From JALYQB01 sp035640155 (GTDB taxonomy: Bacteria > Actinomycetota > Actinomycetes > Mycobacteriales > Pseudonocardiaceae), in NCBI GenBank assembly GCA_035640155.1, contig DASQWR010000122.1, forward strand, positions 1 through 8,367: a stretch of 8,367 nucleotides of DNA. Reading direction: 5' to 3'. The position numbers and the translations under genes are program-made. Of this stretch, positions 1-5,699 are shown piece by piece. Below the pieces are notes generated by a model. That model was not told the origin of the DNA and searched no databases. It was given only the letters and a program-made list of their open reading frames with translations. Numbering within the stretch: position 1 is the first letter of the stretch; the number at the start of each line of letters is the position of its first letter.

Positions 1-265
1 ACACCGGACCGACGGTGTGGATCACCCATCGCGCTGGGAGATCGCCCGCCGTCGTCGCGACGGCGTGCCCGGTGGGCAACCCGTCCTGGTAACGCGACGC
101 CCGCAGCTCCCGGCACTGCGCCAGGATCGCCGGGCCGCCGCGGCGGTGGATCGCACCGTCCACTCCTCCCCCACCCAGCAACGAGCTGTTGGCCGCGTTC
201 ACCACAGCGTCGACCTGCTGGCGAGTGATGTCGCCCGGCACGAGGGTGATCTCGGAATGCCGCAC
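1..265 (-). CDS. Macrodomain (MacroD-type ADP-ribose-binding/hydrolase) protein, partial, C-terminus beyond left edge
   Basis: Translating the minus strand from a GTG at 265-263 gives 88 residues that match the N-terminal half of a MacroD-type macrodomain. A beta strand and turn (EITLVPGDIT) comes first, then the adenosine/distal-ribose motif VVNAANSSLLGGGGVDGAIH around residues 17-36, then DGLPTGHAVATTAG and WVIHTVGPV at the edge. The family binds ADP-ribose, and MacroD-type members hydrolyse O-acetyl-ADP-ribose or remove mono-ADP-ribose from proteins; the NAAN and GGGGVDGAI signatures suggest an active member. The GTG shares its G with the TAG stop of the preceding gene (TAGTG), and no good ribosome binding site precedes it, so translation is probably coupled to that gene. 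It is therefore likely the third gene of the sigma-factor operon. The frame is open to base 1, so roughly the second half is missing only because the window ends. The family is sure; the substrate is not. Confidence 0.9.
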   Translation of the reverse strand, partial: MRHSEITLVPGDITRQQVDAVVNAANSSLLGGGGVDGAIHRRGGPAILAQCRELRASRYQDGLPTGHAVATTAGDLPARWVIHTVGPV

Positions 266-732
266 TACACAGTGACCCAGCTCGTGACGTACACTCCGCC
301 GTCGGCGGCGACGTGCAGGCGCATGCGCCCGGCCGCGACATCGTCGACCTGGAAGCGACCGTGTGGGTCGACCGCGGCCGCGACGATTCCCTCGGCGGTC
401 TCCATCCGCACGTCGGTGACGGTGCCGACCACCTGCCCGAGCACCGATCGGCGTGCCGCCTTCGGGACCACCTGCAGGTCGATGTCGAGATCGGCCGCCT
501 CGAACGACAGCAGCCGGACATTCAACTCGCCACGCACACCGGCCAGCGACCCGGTGTCCACGGCCGAGTCACGGACGAGCTCAGCCAGTTCGGAGTCGAG
601 GCGACGCAGCTCGAATGCGGCATGCCCGAGCTCGTAGGCAAGCCGGGGCACCGGGTCGATCTCGTCCGTGACTCGCGCCAGCCGCGCGAACAGCGCCTGG
701 TTCGACTGCTCGATGTCAGACATCTCGTTCAT
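265..732 (-). CDS. Sigma-factor-linked hypothetical protein (helical N-terminus, beta-rich C-terminus); possible sigma regulator
   Basis: This 155-residue protein has no signal peptide or membrane segment. Residues 1-60 look alpha-helical and amphipathic (for example LAYELGHAAFELRRLDSELA). Residues 65-155 look like short beta strands: LNVRLLSFEAADLDIDLQV, VLGQVVGTV, and a GRFQVDDVAAGRMRLHV stretch that resembles the repeat pattern of carboxypeptidase-regulatory-like or transthyretin-like beta folds. There is no HxxxCxxC zinc anti-sigma motif. The ATG at 732 overlaps the sigma stop by one base (TGATG) and has GGGGGA about five bases upstream; an internal ATG at 723 is an alternative. Tight coupling to the sigma gene suggests it controls or assists the sigma factor, or serves as a sensor for the module. 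That role is inferred from position, and I recognise no named family with certainty. Confidence 0.8.
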   Translation of the reverse strand: MNEMSDIEQSNQALFARLARVTDEIDPVPRLAYELGHAAFELRRLDSELAELVRDSAVDTGSLAGVRGELNVRLLSFEAADLDIDLQVVPKAARRSVLGQVVGTVTDVRMETAEGIVAAAVDPHGRFQVDDVAAGRMRLHVAADGGVYVTSWVTV

Positions 733-1301
733 CACGTCCCCCGTGCCTCCGTGCCGACCGCAAGGCCAGCACCAGTAGCCAACTTGCGGAGCTGGTTGAG
801 GCAGCGTCCTCGGGTCGGCCCGATGCTGCCGACCGGCATGTCCAGCGCGGCGGACACGGTGGCGTAGTCCGGCGGCGGCGTCGCCATGAGAGCACGCAGC
901 AGTACCTGGCATCGCGCAGAAAGACGCTCGAAGCACGCCCACAATGCGACGTCACGCTCCTCGGTGAGAAGCCGCGCATCGACCGGCGCCGGACGCTCCT
1001 CGATGACATCGAAAATGACATCGTCGACATCTCCGATCAGCTCGCGCCCGGCGCGCCGCAGCGTCTGCAGGCATTCCCGGCGAGCCGTCGTCGCCAGCCA
1101 GCCGGCCAAGCGCTCGGGATCCTCGATCCGGCCGAAGTGCTCGACCAACCGCAACCACGTGGTCTGCACGACGTCAGCCGCGTCGGCGGTGCCCAGTCGA
1201 TGTGCCCGTGCCACTGACCACAGGAGCTTGGTGTATCGATCGACTATCGCGTTCCATGCGGCCTGGTCACCAGCTTCTGCGCGGCGGAACAGCTCTGTCA
1301 C
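732..1301 (-). CDS. ECF-type RNA polymerase sigma factor (sigma-70 family)
   Basis: The 189-residue protein has the two-domain ECF layout. Region 2 spans about residues 12-85, with the DVVQTTWLRLVEHF helix (43-56) and a following GWLATTARRECLQTLRR segment. Region 4 spans about residues 127-175, with LSARCQVLLRALM and the helix-turn-helix YATVSAALDMPVGSIGPTRGRCLNQL. It would redirect RNA polymerase to a small regulon, most simply this cluster. I chose the GTG at 1301 because AAGG lies about five bases upstream and the product then begins TELFRRAEAGDQAAWN, as is usual for this subgroup. The GTG at 1328 would have its purine run touching the start codon. It is the first gene of a tightly coupled three-gene set (sigma, hypothetical, macrodomain) and lies downstream of the CHAT gene on the same strand. 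The C-terminus ends soon after region 4, with no SnoaL or other extension. Confidence 0.93.
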   Translation of the reverse strand: MTELFRRAEAGDQAAWNAIVDRYTKLLWSVARAHRLGTADAADVVQTTWLRLVEHFGRIEDPERLAGWLATTARRECLQTLRRAGRELIGDVDDVIFDVIEERPAPVDARLLTEERDVALWACFERLSARCQVLLRALMATPPPDYATVSAALDMPVGSIGPTRGRCLNQLRKLATGAGLAVGTEARGT

Positions 1302-1440
1302 AGACACCTTCCCACCCCCTGACCTCACTCCTCGAACGCGCAGCGGCGCTCCAAGCTTCGATGGTCGGACCTACAGATGATGCCCTGACCGGGGACGGTG
1401 ATACAGCGAATTCTGGTGGTCGCGGCCGAAGACGCCCTGT
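1302..1440 (-). promoter_or_regulatory. CHAT-sigma intergenic gap with two weak dyads; possible control region
   Basis: This 139-base gap separates the CHAT stop from the sigma start. I see no convincing -35/-10 pair. Two small dyads are visible: TGACCG-GGGA-CGGTGA at 1386-1401 (five of six pairs) and GGTC-G-GACC at 1363-1371. Either could be an operator, a weak terminator after CHAT, or chance in GC-rich DNA. The gap is long enough for the sigma operon to have its own promoter. Confidence 0.2.
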
Positions 1441-4056
1441 TCATGCCGCCCCGAACGCGTTGAACGCGCACCAGCTGACGAACGACGCCGCGTCCCGCGG
1501 GTCGACGGTGGCGCGAGCGCGGTGCAGCGCGTCGGCGAGCGTGTCGCCTCGTCGCACGCCGGCGTGCAGCGTGCGCATGAGTGGCACGACGTTCCAGTCC
1601 GGCACGACCACGGAGCTGGCGACCAGACCGGCGGTGCCGCGGGCGATGAGGGTGCTGACGAAGCCGAGGGCCTCGTTGCCCTCGAAGAGGACGTCGCTGC
1701 CCGACTCGCACGCTGCCAGCACGATCCGGTACGGCGCGATGCCTCGCTGGTCGAGCTCCTGCACGGTGAGGTGGCCGTCGCTGAGCAGCAGTGAGGAGAA
1801 GGTCGGGTTGTCCGGCCGGATGTACCCGTGGCAGGCCAGGTGGACCAGGCCCGCGCCGTCCAGCGCACGCATCACGGTGTCGACGCGACTTGCCGGCGGG
1901 GCCAGCACGGTCGGTCGCTCGTGCACTGCCTGGAGCGCGTGGACCTCCGCAGCTGCTCCAGGAAGCTCTGGTCCCGCCACGAGGACCACCGGAGCGTCCA
2001 CGTCACACCGCCGAAGTCGGGCCCGGGCCCACAGGGATGCCGACGGTGCGACTGTCACGGGCTCCACGTGCACCGCTGACCAGGGGACGCGCTGCAGTTC
2101 CCCCACCGGCACCACCACCAGTCCGCGGTGCTCGGGAAGCTCAAGGGGTTTGATCAGTGCCTCGGACAGCCTGCCGACCGAGAGATCGGCGCTTCGGCGG
2201 GCAGCAGCCGCCGACGCACGAGAGCCGCCTCGGGCCAGCCTCCGGAGCGCGAACAGCAGCGCGTTGACCTCGTTGCGCATCGTGTCGAACGGGCCGAGCC
2301 GAACGAGTCGGGTACGTCGCGGTTGCAGCACGACAGCCAGCACGTCGCCGCCCACGACGTCGTACTCGACGAGGATCTGCCCGTCCAGCAGGCGTCGCAG
2401 CGCTGCGGTCGACAACGCGGCCTCAGTCGCCAACTCGGACGGGCGATGCTTCCAGGTGGCTCGACGGATGCGGCTCTCGATGGCGGCCTGACGGGCCAGC
2501 AGCTGCCTCGGTTCGGTGCCGGATTGCCGCGCCACCAGGATCTCGGCGTGCACCGCACGCAGCGCTCCCAGCTCCTCCTCGATGCCCTCGGTCGCCGGTG
2601 GGTCGACGACGGCCAGGGCGGCGGCGCGGGTCCGCTCCATCCAGCTCAGGATGCGTGCGGCCGAGCGGCTCTGCACGAGTGATGCGAGGCCGAGCCCCCC
2701 GAGTTCCTCGCCGTGCCCGGAGGCGAGCGCGCGCAGCTCGATCGAAGCGAGAGCCGCGCGGTGTCGGCCCAGGTCGTTGAGCCCTGCCCGGCTGTGCTGG
2801 AGGACGCTGCGGGGTCGCTGCTGCAGCCGAGACGCCAACGCCGCGGCGAGACGTCCCTTGACCCGGACCAGGACGGGCGCGCCGCGGGACAGCTCGTGCG
2901 CCCGTGTCCAGGTGCTCACCGCCGCAGCATTTCGACCGAGGGCATGTGCCACGCGACCGGCCGACAGGTACGCCTCGACCGCGCAGGAGGTCATGCCTGC
3001 GCGCTCGAGTGTTGCTGCGGCACGTCGCGCCGCCGGCAGGTCGCCGGCGAGGCTCGTGCCCATCTCCAGTCGCCCGCCGACGGCGACGAGCCGGGCCCGT
3101 GCCGCCCAGCTCGGCCGTCCCTGCCGCCGCAGCGCTTCGGCAGCCGCCTCGGCAGCGGCTTCGGCCATCCGCGGGTCTTGGCACAGCTGCGCCAGCTGTG
3201 CTGCCCGCAGCTGCGCTTCCGCGGCCATCAGCGCCACCCCCTGTCCCTCGAACATCTCCACCGCACGCTGCGCCTGCTCGGCAGCCTCCGGGATGAGCCG
3301 GAGGTCGGTGAGCACGTCGGCGTAATCGGAGTAGAGCTCGCCCAGCGGCAGCCCCGCCGCCGTCAACAGGTGGCCCGCCTCCTCGAACAGGTCGAGGCCC
3401 TCGGTGAGGTGGCCCACCTGCACGGCGGCCCAGGCGCGGCTTTCGGCCACCCGTGCGACGGCCGCGGGGCCGACCTCCTCGGCCGCCGCGGTGGCCTCGC
3501 CGAAACACGCCAACGCGGCGTCGGGGTGACCACACTCGGCTTCGATCTGTCCAAGGTTGCTGGCAACCTTGTAACGCACCTCGGGCGGGGTACCCGGGTC
3601 GGCAAGGATGCGCCGGTACAGCACCGCTGCGTCGGGCAGCCGCCCCATGTTGTGGTACAGCGTTGCTTGTTGCGAAGCGAGCTCGGTGGTCATCTCCGGG
3701 TCGATCAGGCCGGCCGCCTGCTCGAAGTCCCGCCTGGCCGCGACCAGCCGACCCAGATCGTGGTTGACCGCGCCACGCGTGACCAGCACCTGACCCAACA
3801 GCGAACCCAGGCGTTGCCTGCGCGCCGTCCGTACCGCCTCGTCGAGCAGCACCCTCGCCCGGCCGTAGGCAAGGCGGCTGCGCTCGAACCAGGCCTCTGC
3901 CCGCAGAGCTGCAACCAGCGCCGCGGTGTCGCCTACTGCACGGGCCTCCGCGACAAGCCGGGCTGCTTCAGGACCGAAAACCCTTGGGTCGGCGACCACG
4001 CCACGATAGGCTGCGGTGGCGCGTATCAGGAGGTTCGGCCTCGACTCCTCGTACAT
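1441..4056 (-). CDS. TPR-CHAT domain protein (caspase/separase-like cysteine protease)
   Basis: This 871-residue protein begins with a long helical array. TPR-like repeats run from about residue 30 to 430, with pairs such as LVAARRDFEQAAGL, GRLPDAAVLYRRIL and GHPDAALACFGEATAAAEEV. A helical linker follows (about 450-550). The C-terminal CHAT domain occupies about 555-871. The catalytic dyad appears intact: His743 in LVHLACHG and Cys783 in IVLAACESG, each after a hydrophobic strand, as in the caspase-like fold. CHAT is clan CD peptidase-like; known relatives include the TPR-CHAT protease of type III-E CRISPR and the proteases that activate bacterial gasdermins. The TPR part probably senses or recruits a partner. 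The ATG at 4056 was chosen because GAGGA lies about 12 bases upstream and the product starts MYEESRPNLLIRATAAYRG; longer starts up to 4173 would overlap the divergent S8 gene. No signal peptide or membrane segment is seen, so it is cytosolic. Its substrate is unknown; the adjacent subtilase and the sigma partner are obvious candidates. Confidence 0.92.
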   Translation of the reverse strand: MYEESRPNLLIRATAAYRGVVADPRVFGPEAARLVAEARAVGDTAALVAALRAEAWFERSRLAYGRARVLLDEAVRTARRQRLGSLLGQVLVTRGAVNHDLGRLVAARRDFEQAAGLIDPEMTTELASQQATLYHNMGRLPDAAVLYRRILADPGTPPEVRYKVASNLGQIEAECGHPDAALACFGEATAAAEEVGPAAVARVAESRAWAAVQVGHLTEGLDLFEEAGHLLTAAGLPLGELYSDYADVLTDLRLIPEAAEQAQRAVEMFEGQGVALMAAEAQLRAAQLAQLCQDPRMAEAAAEAAAEALRRQGRPSWAARARLVAVGGRLEMGTSLAGDLPAARRAAATLERAGMTSCAVEAYLSAGRVAHALGRNAAAVSTWTRAHELSRGAPVLVRVKGRLAAALASRLQQRPRSVLQHSRAGLNDLGRHRAALASIELRALASGHGEELGGLGLASLVQSRSAARILSWMERTRAAALAVVDPPATEGIEEELGALRAVHAEILVARQSGTEPRQLLARQAAIESRIRRATWKHRPSELATEAALSTAALRRLLDGQILVEYDVVGGDVLAVVLQPRRTRLVRLGPFDTMRNEVNALLFALRRLARGGSRASAAAARRSADLSVGRLSEALIKPLELPEHRGLVVVPVGELQRVPWSAVHVEPVTVAPSASLWARARLRRCDVDAPVVLVAGPELPGAAAEVHALQAVHERPTVLAPPASRVDTVMRALDGAGLVHLACHGYIRPDNPTFSSLLLSDGHLTVQELDQRGIAPYRIVLAACESGSDVLFEGNEALGFVSTLIARGTAGLVASSVVVPDWNVVPLMRTLHAGVRRGDTLADALHRARATVDPRDAASFVSWCAFNAFGAA

Positions 4057-4118
4057 GCTTGGGCCGTTCCTCACCTTCTGGGGATGCAGCGGCGCTTCTA
4101 TGTTGGGGGTAGGAGACC
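4057..4118. promoter_or_regulatory. Divergent control region between CHAT and S8 protease genes
   Basis: Only 62 bases lie between the two divergent start codons, so both promoters must sit here or extend into the opposing coding sequences, and regulation is probably shared. On the plus strand AGGAG (4111-4115) is the ribosome binding site of the protease gene. On the minus strand GAGGA sits about 12 bases before the CHAT ATG. I could not identify a convincing sigma-70 or ECF-type promoter by eye. A 12-base sequence at 4098-4109 recurs inverted at the far end of the protease gene. Confidence 0.55.
4098..4109 (+). repeat. 12-base inverted repeat, left copy (partner at 5457-5468)
   Basis: CTATGTTGGGGG lies just before the S8 ribosome binding site and occurs as its exact reverse complement, CCCCCAACATAG, ending on the S8 stop codon. 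The two copies bracket the protease gene. A match of this length can arise by chance in a window of this size, so its significance is uncertain. Confidence 0.4.
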
Positions 4119-5468
4119 ATGGCAGCTCGTCCCGGCCAACCCGCTGGCTCGTCCTACGGTCCGGAGGACCCACGCAGCGACCGAGAGCGCCTTGCGGACC
4201 TGCACACGATCCACGAGCAGGTATGCACCATCAACAGCCGGCTGTACGACTCCGCCGTCCGTGACGACTTGATTCGCCTGCTGCAGGAGCGGCGCGAGGA
4301 GCAAGCGGATGATCTCCTCCAAGTCGACCCGGCGCCCGACCCTCGGGGGGGCAAGGTGCTCGTGGTGCGGGACGAGCTGCTCATCAGAGCTGAAGCACTG
4401 GAGGATCACGAGCGGCTGATCGCGGAGTACTTCGACAGACGACCTGTCGAGGGCCTGGACAACCGCCTCGTCCGGCTGGTGGCACGTGGCACGGGCAACT
4501 CTCGGCTGGTCCAGCTCGCCGGAACACTGCGGGCACGCGGTGTCGCCGCGTCAATGAACGACGTGGCGACCACAGCCCACGCCGTGATAAAGAAGGGAAT
4601 TGGTTCACCCGAGCCCTCTGTGGCACAGCGAGGGCCGAGCCTCCCGCCGCCAGGCGATGGTGAGCCGATTCGAGTCGCGACCATCGACACCGGGATCGCC
4701 TATGAGCAGCGGAGCGACGGCTGGCTCAGCGGGCTCGTGCAGTCGGACAACGTTGATCCGCTCGACGAGCTGCCGTCCCCCAACGGCTATCTCGACCTCG
4801 GCGCCGGACATGGCACCTTCGTCGCCGGCATCATTCAGCAGGTAGCCCCGGGTGCGGACATCACCGTTTACAAGGCGGTTGACAGTGACGGCGTCGGCAG
4901 CACGGTGGAGACCGCCAGTGCTATGGTGCGCGCCGTCCGTGAGGGTGCGCAGGTTCTCAGCCTGTCATTCGGGCACGAGACCCTAGACGACCAGCCGCCG
5001 GATGCTTACGAAATCGCCCTTGAGATCATCGATGAGGAGGTCGAGAAGACTGGGCGGGAGGTCCTGGTCGTGGCCGCTGCCGGCAACTTCGGCCACGCGC
5101 GTCCGGTCTTCCCAGCCGCGTTCCCCAACGTGGTTGCGGTGGCCGGCCTCACGCAAGGCTTCGCACCCGCCCAATGGTCGAGCAGGGGCTTCTGGGTCGA
5201 CTGTTCGACCCTCGGCGAGGGAGTCTGGTCGACTTACGTGAAAGGCAGGGAAAGCCTGAGCGTCGACCCTCAGCCGGACAAGTTCGGGGACGACGCCTGG
5301 GCACTGTGGACGGGAACGTCCTTCGCGGCGCCGCAGATCGCCGGTGCCGTCGCGAAGATCGCTCAGGAGGAGGGGCTCGCCCCCCGTGACGCACTCGAGA
5401 AGGTGCTCGACGGCGGGGCGAGGAGACCCGGCTACGGCCGCGCCGTCAAAATTCTGCCCCCAACATAG
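4119..5468 (+). CDS. Cytosolic S8 family (subtilisin-like) serine peptidase
   Basis: This 449-residue protein has a complete subtilase domain at about 183-445: Asp190 in VATIDTGI, His231 in GHGTFVAGII, oxyanion Asn323 in VVAAAGN, and nucleophile Ser401 in GTSFAAPQ. There is no signal peptide or transmembrane helix, unlike most secreted subtilases, so it should act inside the cell. Residues 1-160 form a separate N-terminal region. Residues 20-65 are charged and helical; residues 78-155 (VLVVRDELLI to SMNDVATTAHAVIKKG) could be an I9-like prodomain or inhibitory domain. A proline-rich linker (about 163-182) joins it to the catalytic part and is a plausible processing site. The ATG at 4119 is preceded by AGGAG three bases away. 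The gene is transcribed divergently from the TPR-CHAT protease, which suggests joint regulation and perhaps cleavage of one protease by the other. The family is certain; the substrate and the activation step are inference. Confidence 0.95.
   Translation: MAARPGQPAGSSYGPEDPRSDRERLADLHTIHEQVCTINSRLYDSAVRDDLIRLLQERREEQADDLLQVDPAPDPRGGKVLVVRDELLIRAEALEDHERLIAEYFDRRPVEGLDNRLVRLVARGTGNSRLVQLAGTLRARGVAASMNDVATTAHAVIKKGIGSPEPSVAQRGPSLPPPGDGEPIRVATIDTGIAYEQRSDGWLSGLVQSDNVDPLDELPSPNGYLDLGAGHGTFVAGIIQQVAPGADITVYKAVDSDGVGSTVETASAMVRAVREGAQVLSLSFGHETLDDQPPDAYEIALEIIDEEVEKTGREVLVVAAAGNFGHARPVFPAAFPNVVAVAGLTQGFAPAQWSSRGFWVDCSTLGEGVWSTYVKGRESLSVDPQPDKFGDDAWALWTGTSFAAPQIAGAVAKIAQEEGLAPRDALEKVLDGGARRPGYGRAVKILPPT
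5457..5468 (-). repeat. 12-base inverted repeat, right copy (partner at 4098-4109)
   Basis: CCCCCAACATAG on the plus strand, its last three bases being the S8 stop codon. On the minus strand it reads CTATGTTGGGGG, identical to the copy before the S8 start, and there it forms part of the 29-codon leftward frame. Homology between the two copies ends at the edges of the 12 bases. Confidence 0.4.
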
Positions 5469-5482
5469 GCAAGTAGCCATCG

Positions 5483-5504
5483 ACGAGCGTCTTGTACGGC
5501 TCGT
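5483..5504 (+). terminator. Weak stem-loop after S8 gene
   Basis: ACGAGC (5483-5488) and GCTCGT (5499-5504) can pair in a six-base stem with a ten-base loop, starting 15 bases after the S8 stop. There is no following T run, so termination is only a possibility. The stem lies inside the 29-codon leftward frame. Confidence 0.2.
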
Positions 5505-5578
5505 GACCGTATCCGGTACAGAAGGTGTGCACCATGGCCTGCCCTTCCTGTCTCGGTGTGGTCGAAGTAGCCCGGCCC

Positions 5579-5607
5579 TTGGCAGGAACCGCTTCGCCGC
5601 TGAGAAT
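5579..5607 (+). promoter_or_regulatory. Candidate sigma-70-like promoter for the amidohydrolase gene
   Basis: TTGGCA (5579-5584) and GAGAAT (5602-5607) are separated by 17 bases. They match the consensus at five of six and four of six positions. The -10 element ends 92 bases before the amidohydrolase start. The surrounding 5469-5699 spacer is otherwise without a recognisable gene except the short leftward frame. The call rests on consensus matching alone. Confidence 0.3.
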
Positions 5608-5699
5608 CCAGGTATGAGGCGCCCCTGCCCACAACTCCGGTTGCGGTACCCGGGGCCGACGAGGCGACGGGTGGACGATCGTCGAGGCGTGGAGCGACG

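Larger units (their letters stand above)
5446..5535 (-). pseudogene. 29-codon leftward reading frame, possible 5' remnant of a lost gene
   Basis: An ATG at 5535 with AGGAAGG seven bases upstream opens a 29-residue frame (MVHTFCTGYGHEPYKTLVDG, then YLPMLGAEF) that stops inside the last codons of the S8 gene, tail to tail. The composition (GYGHEPYKTLV) looks like the start of a real globular protein rather than an antisense shadow. The pattern weakly recalls N-termini of some actinobacterial uracil-DNA-glycosylase-fold proteins, but I cannot confirm that. The simplest reading is a gene start cut off when the protease gene was placed beside it. It may also be a genuine micro-ORF or chance. Confidence 0.35.

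Noticed and set aside
17..637. 206-residue plus-strand frame at the left edge
   Set aside because: It is antisense to the macrodomain and the 155-residue gene, both of which have recognisable or coherent protein sequence.
733..942. 70-residue N-terminal extension of the 155-residue gene inside the sigma gene
   Set aside because: The extension is an out-of-frame reading of sigma region 4; the ATG at 732 has a good ribosome binding site and the usual overlap with the sigma stop.
1202..2491. 429-residue plus-strand reading frame opposite the sigma and CHAT genes
   Set aside because: The product is rich in Ser/Arg/Thr with no fold-like pattern and lies antisense to a clear CHAT protease domain; it is a GC-rich shadow.
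4057..4173. Longer CHAT start adding 39 residues
   Set aside because: The added residues are unlike the family start, would overlap the divergent S8 gene, and lack a better ribosome binding site than the ATG at 4056.
2713..4272. 519-residue plus-strand frame opposite the CHAT TPR region and running into the S8 gene
   Set aside because: Low-complexity Arg/Gly/Leu composition, no motif, and it conflicts with two strongly supported genes.
4098..5468. S8 gene as an insertion sequence with 12-base terminal repeats
   Set aside because: There is no transposase, no target-site duplication beside the repeats, and the enclosed gene is a peptidase.
5534..5617. 27-residue plus-strand micro-ORF beginning MACPSC, with AGAAGG eight bases upstream
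   Set aside because: No recognisable family, opposite the leftward 29-codon frame, and too short to support on codon pattern alone.
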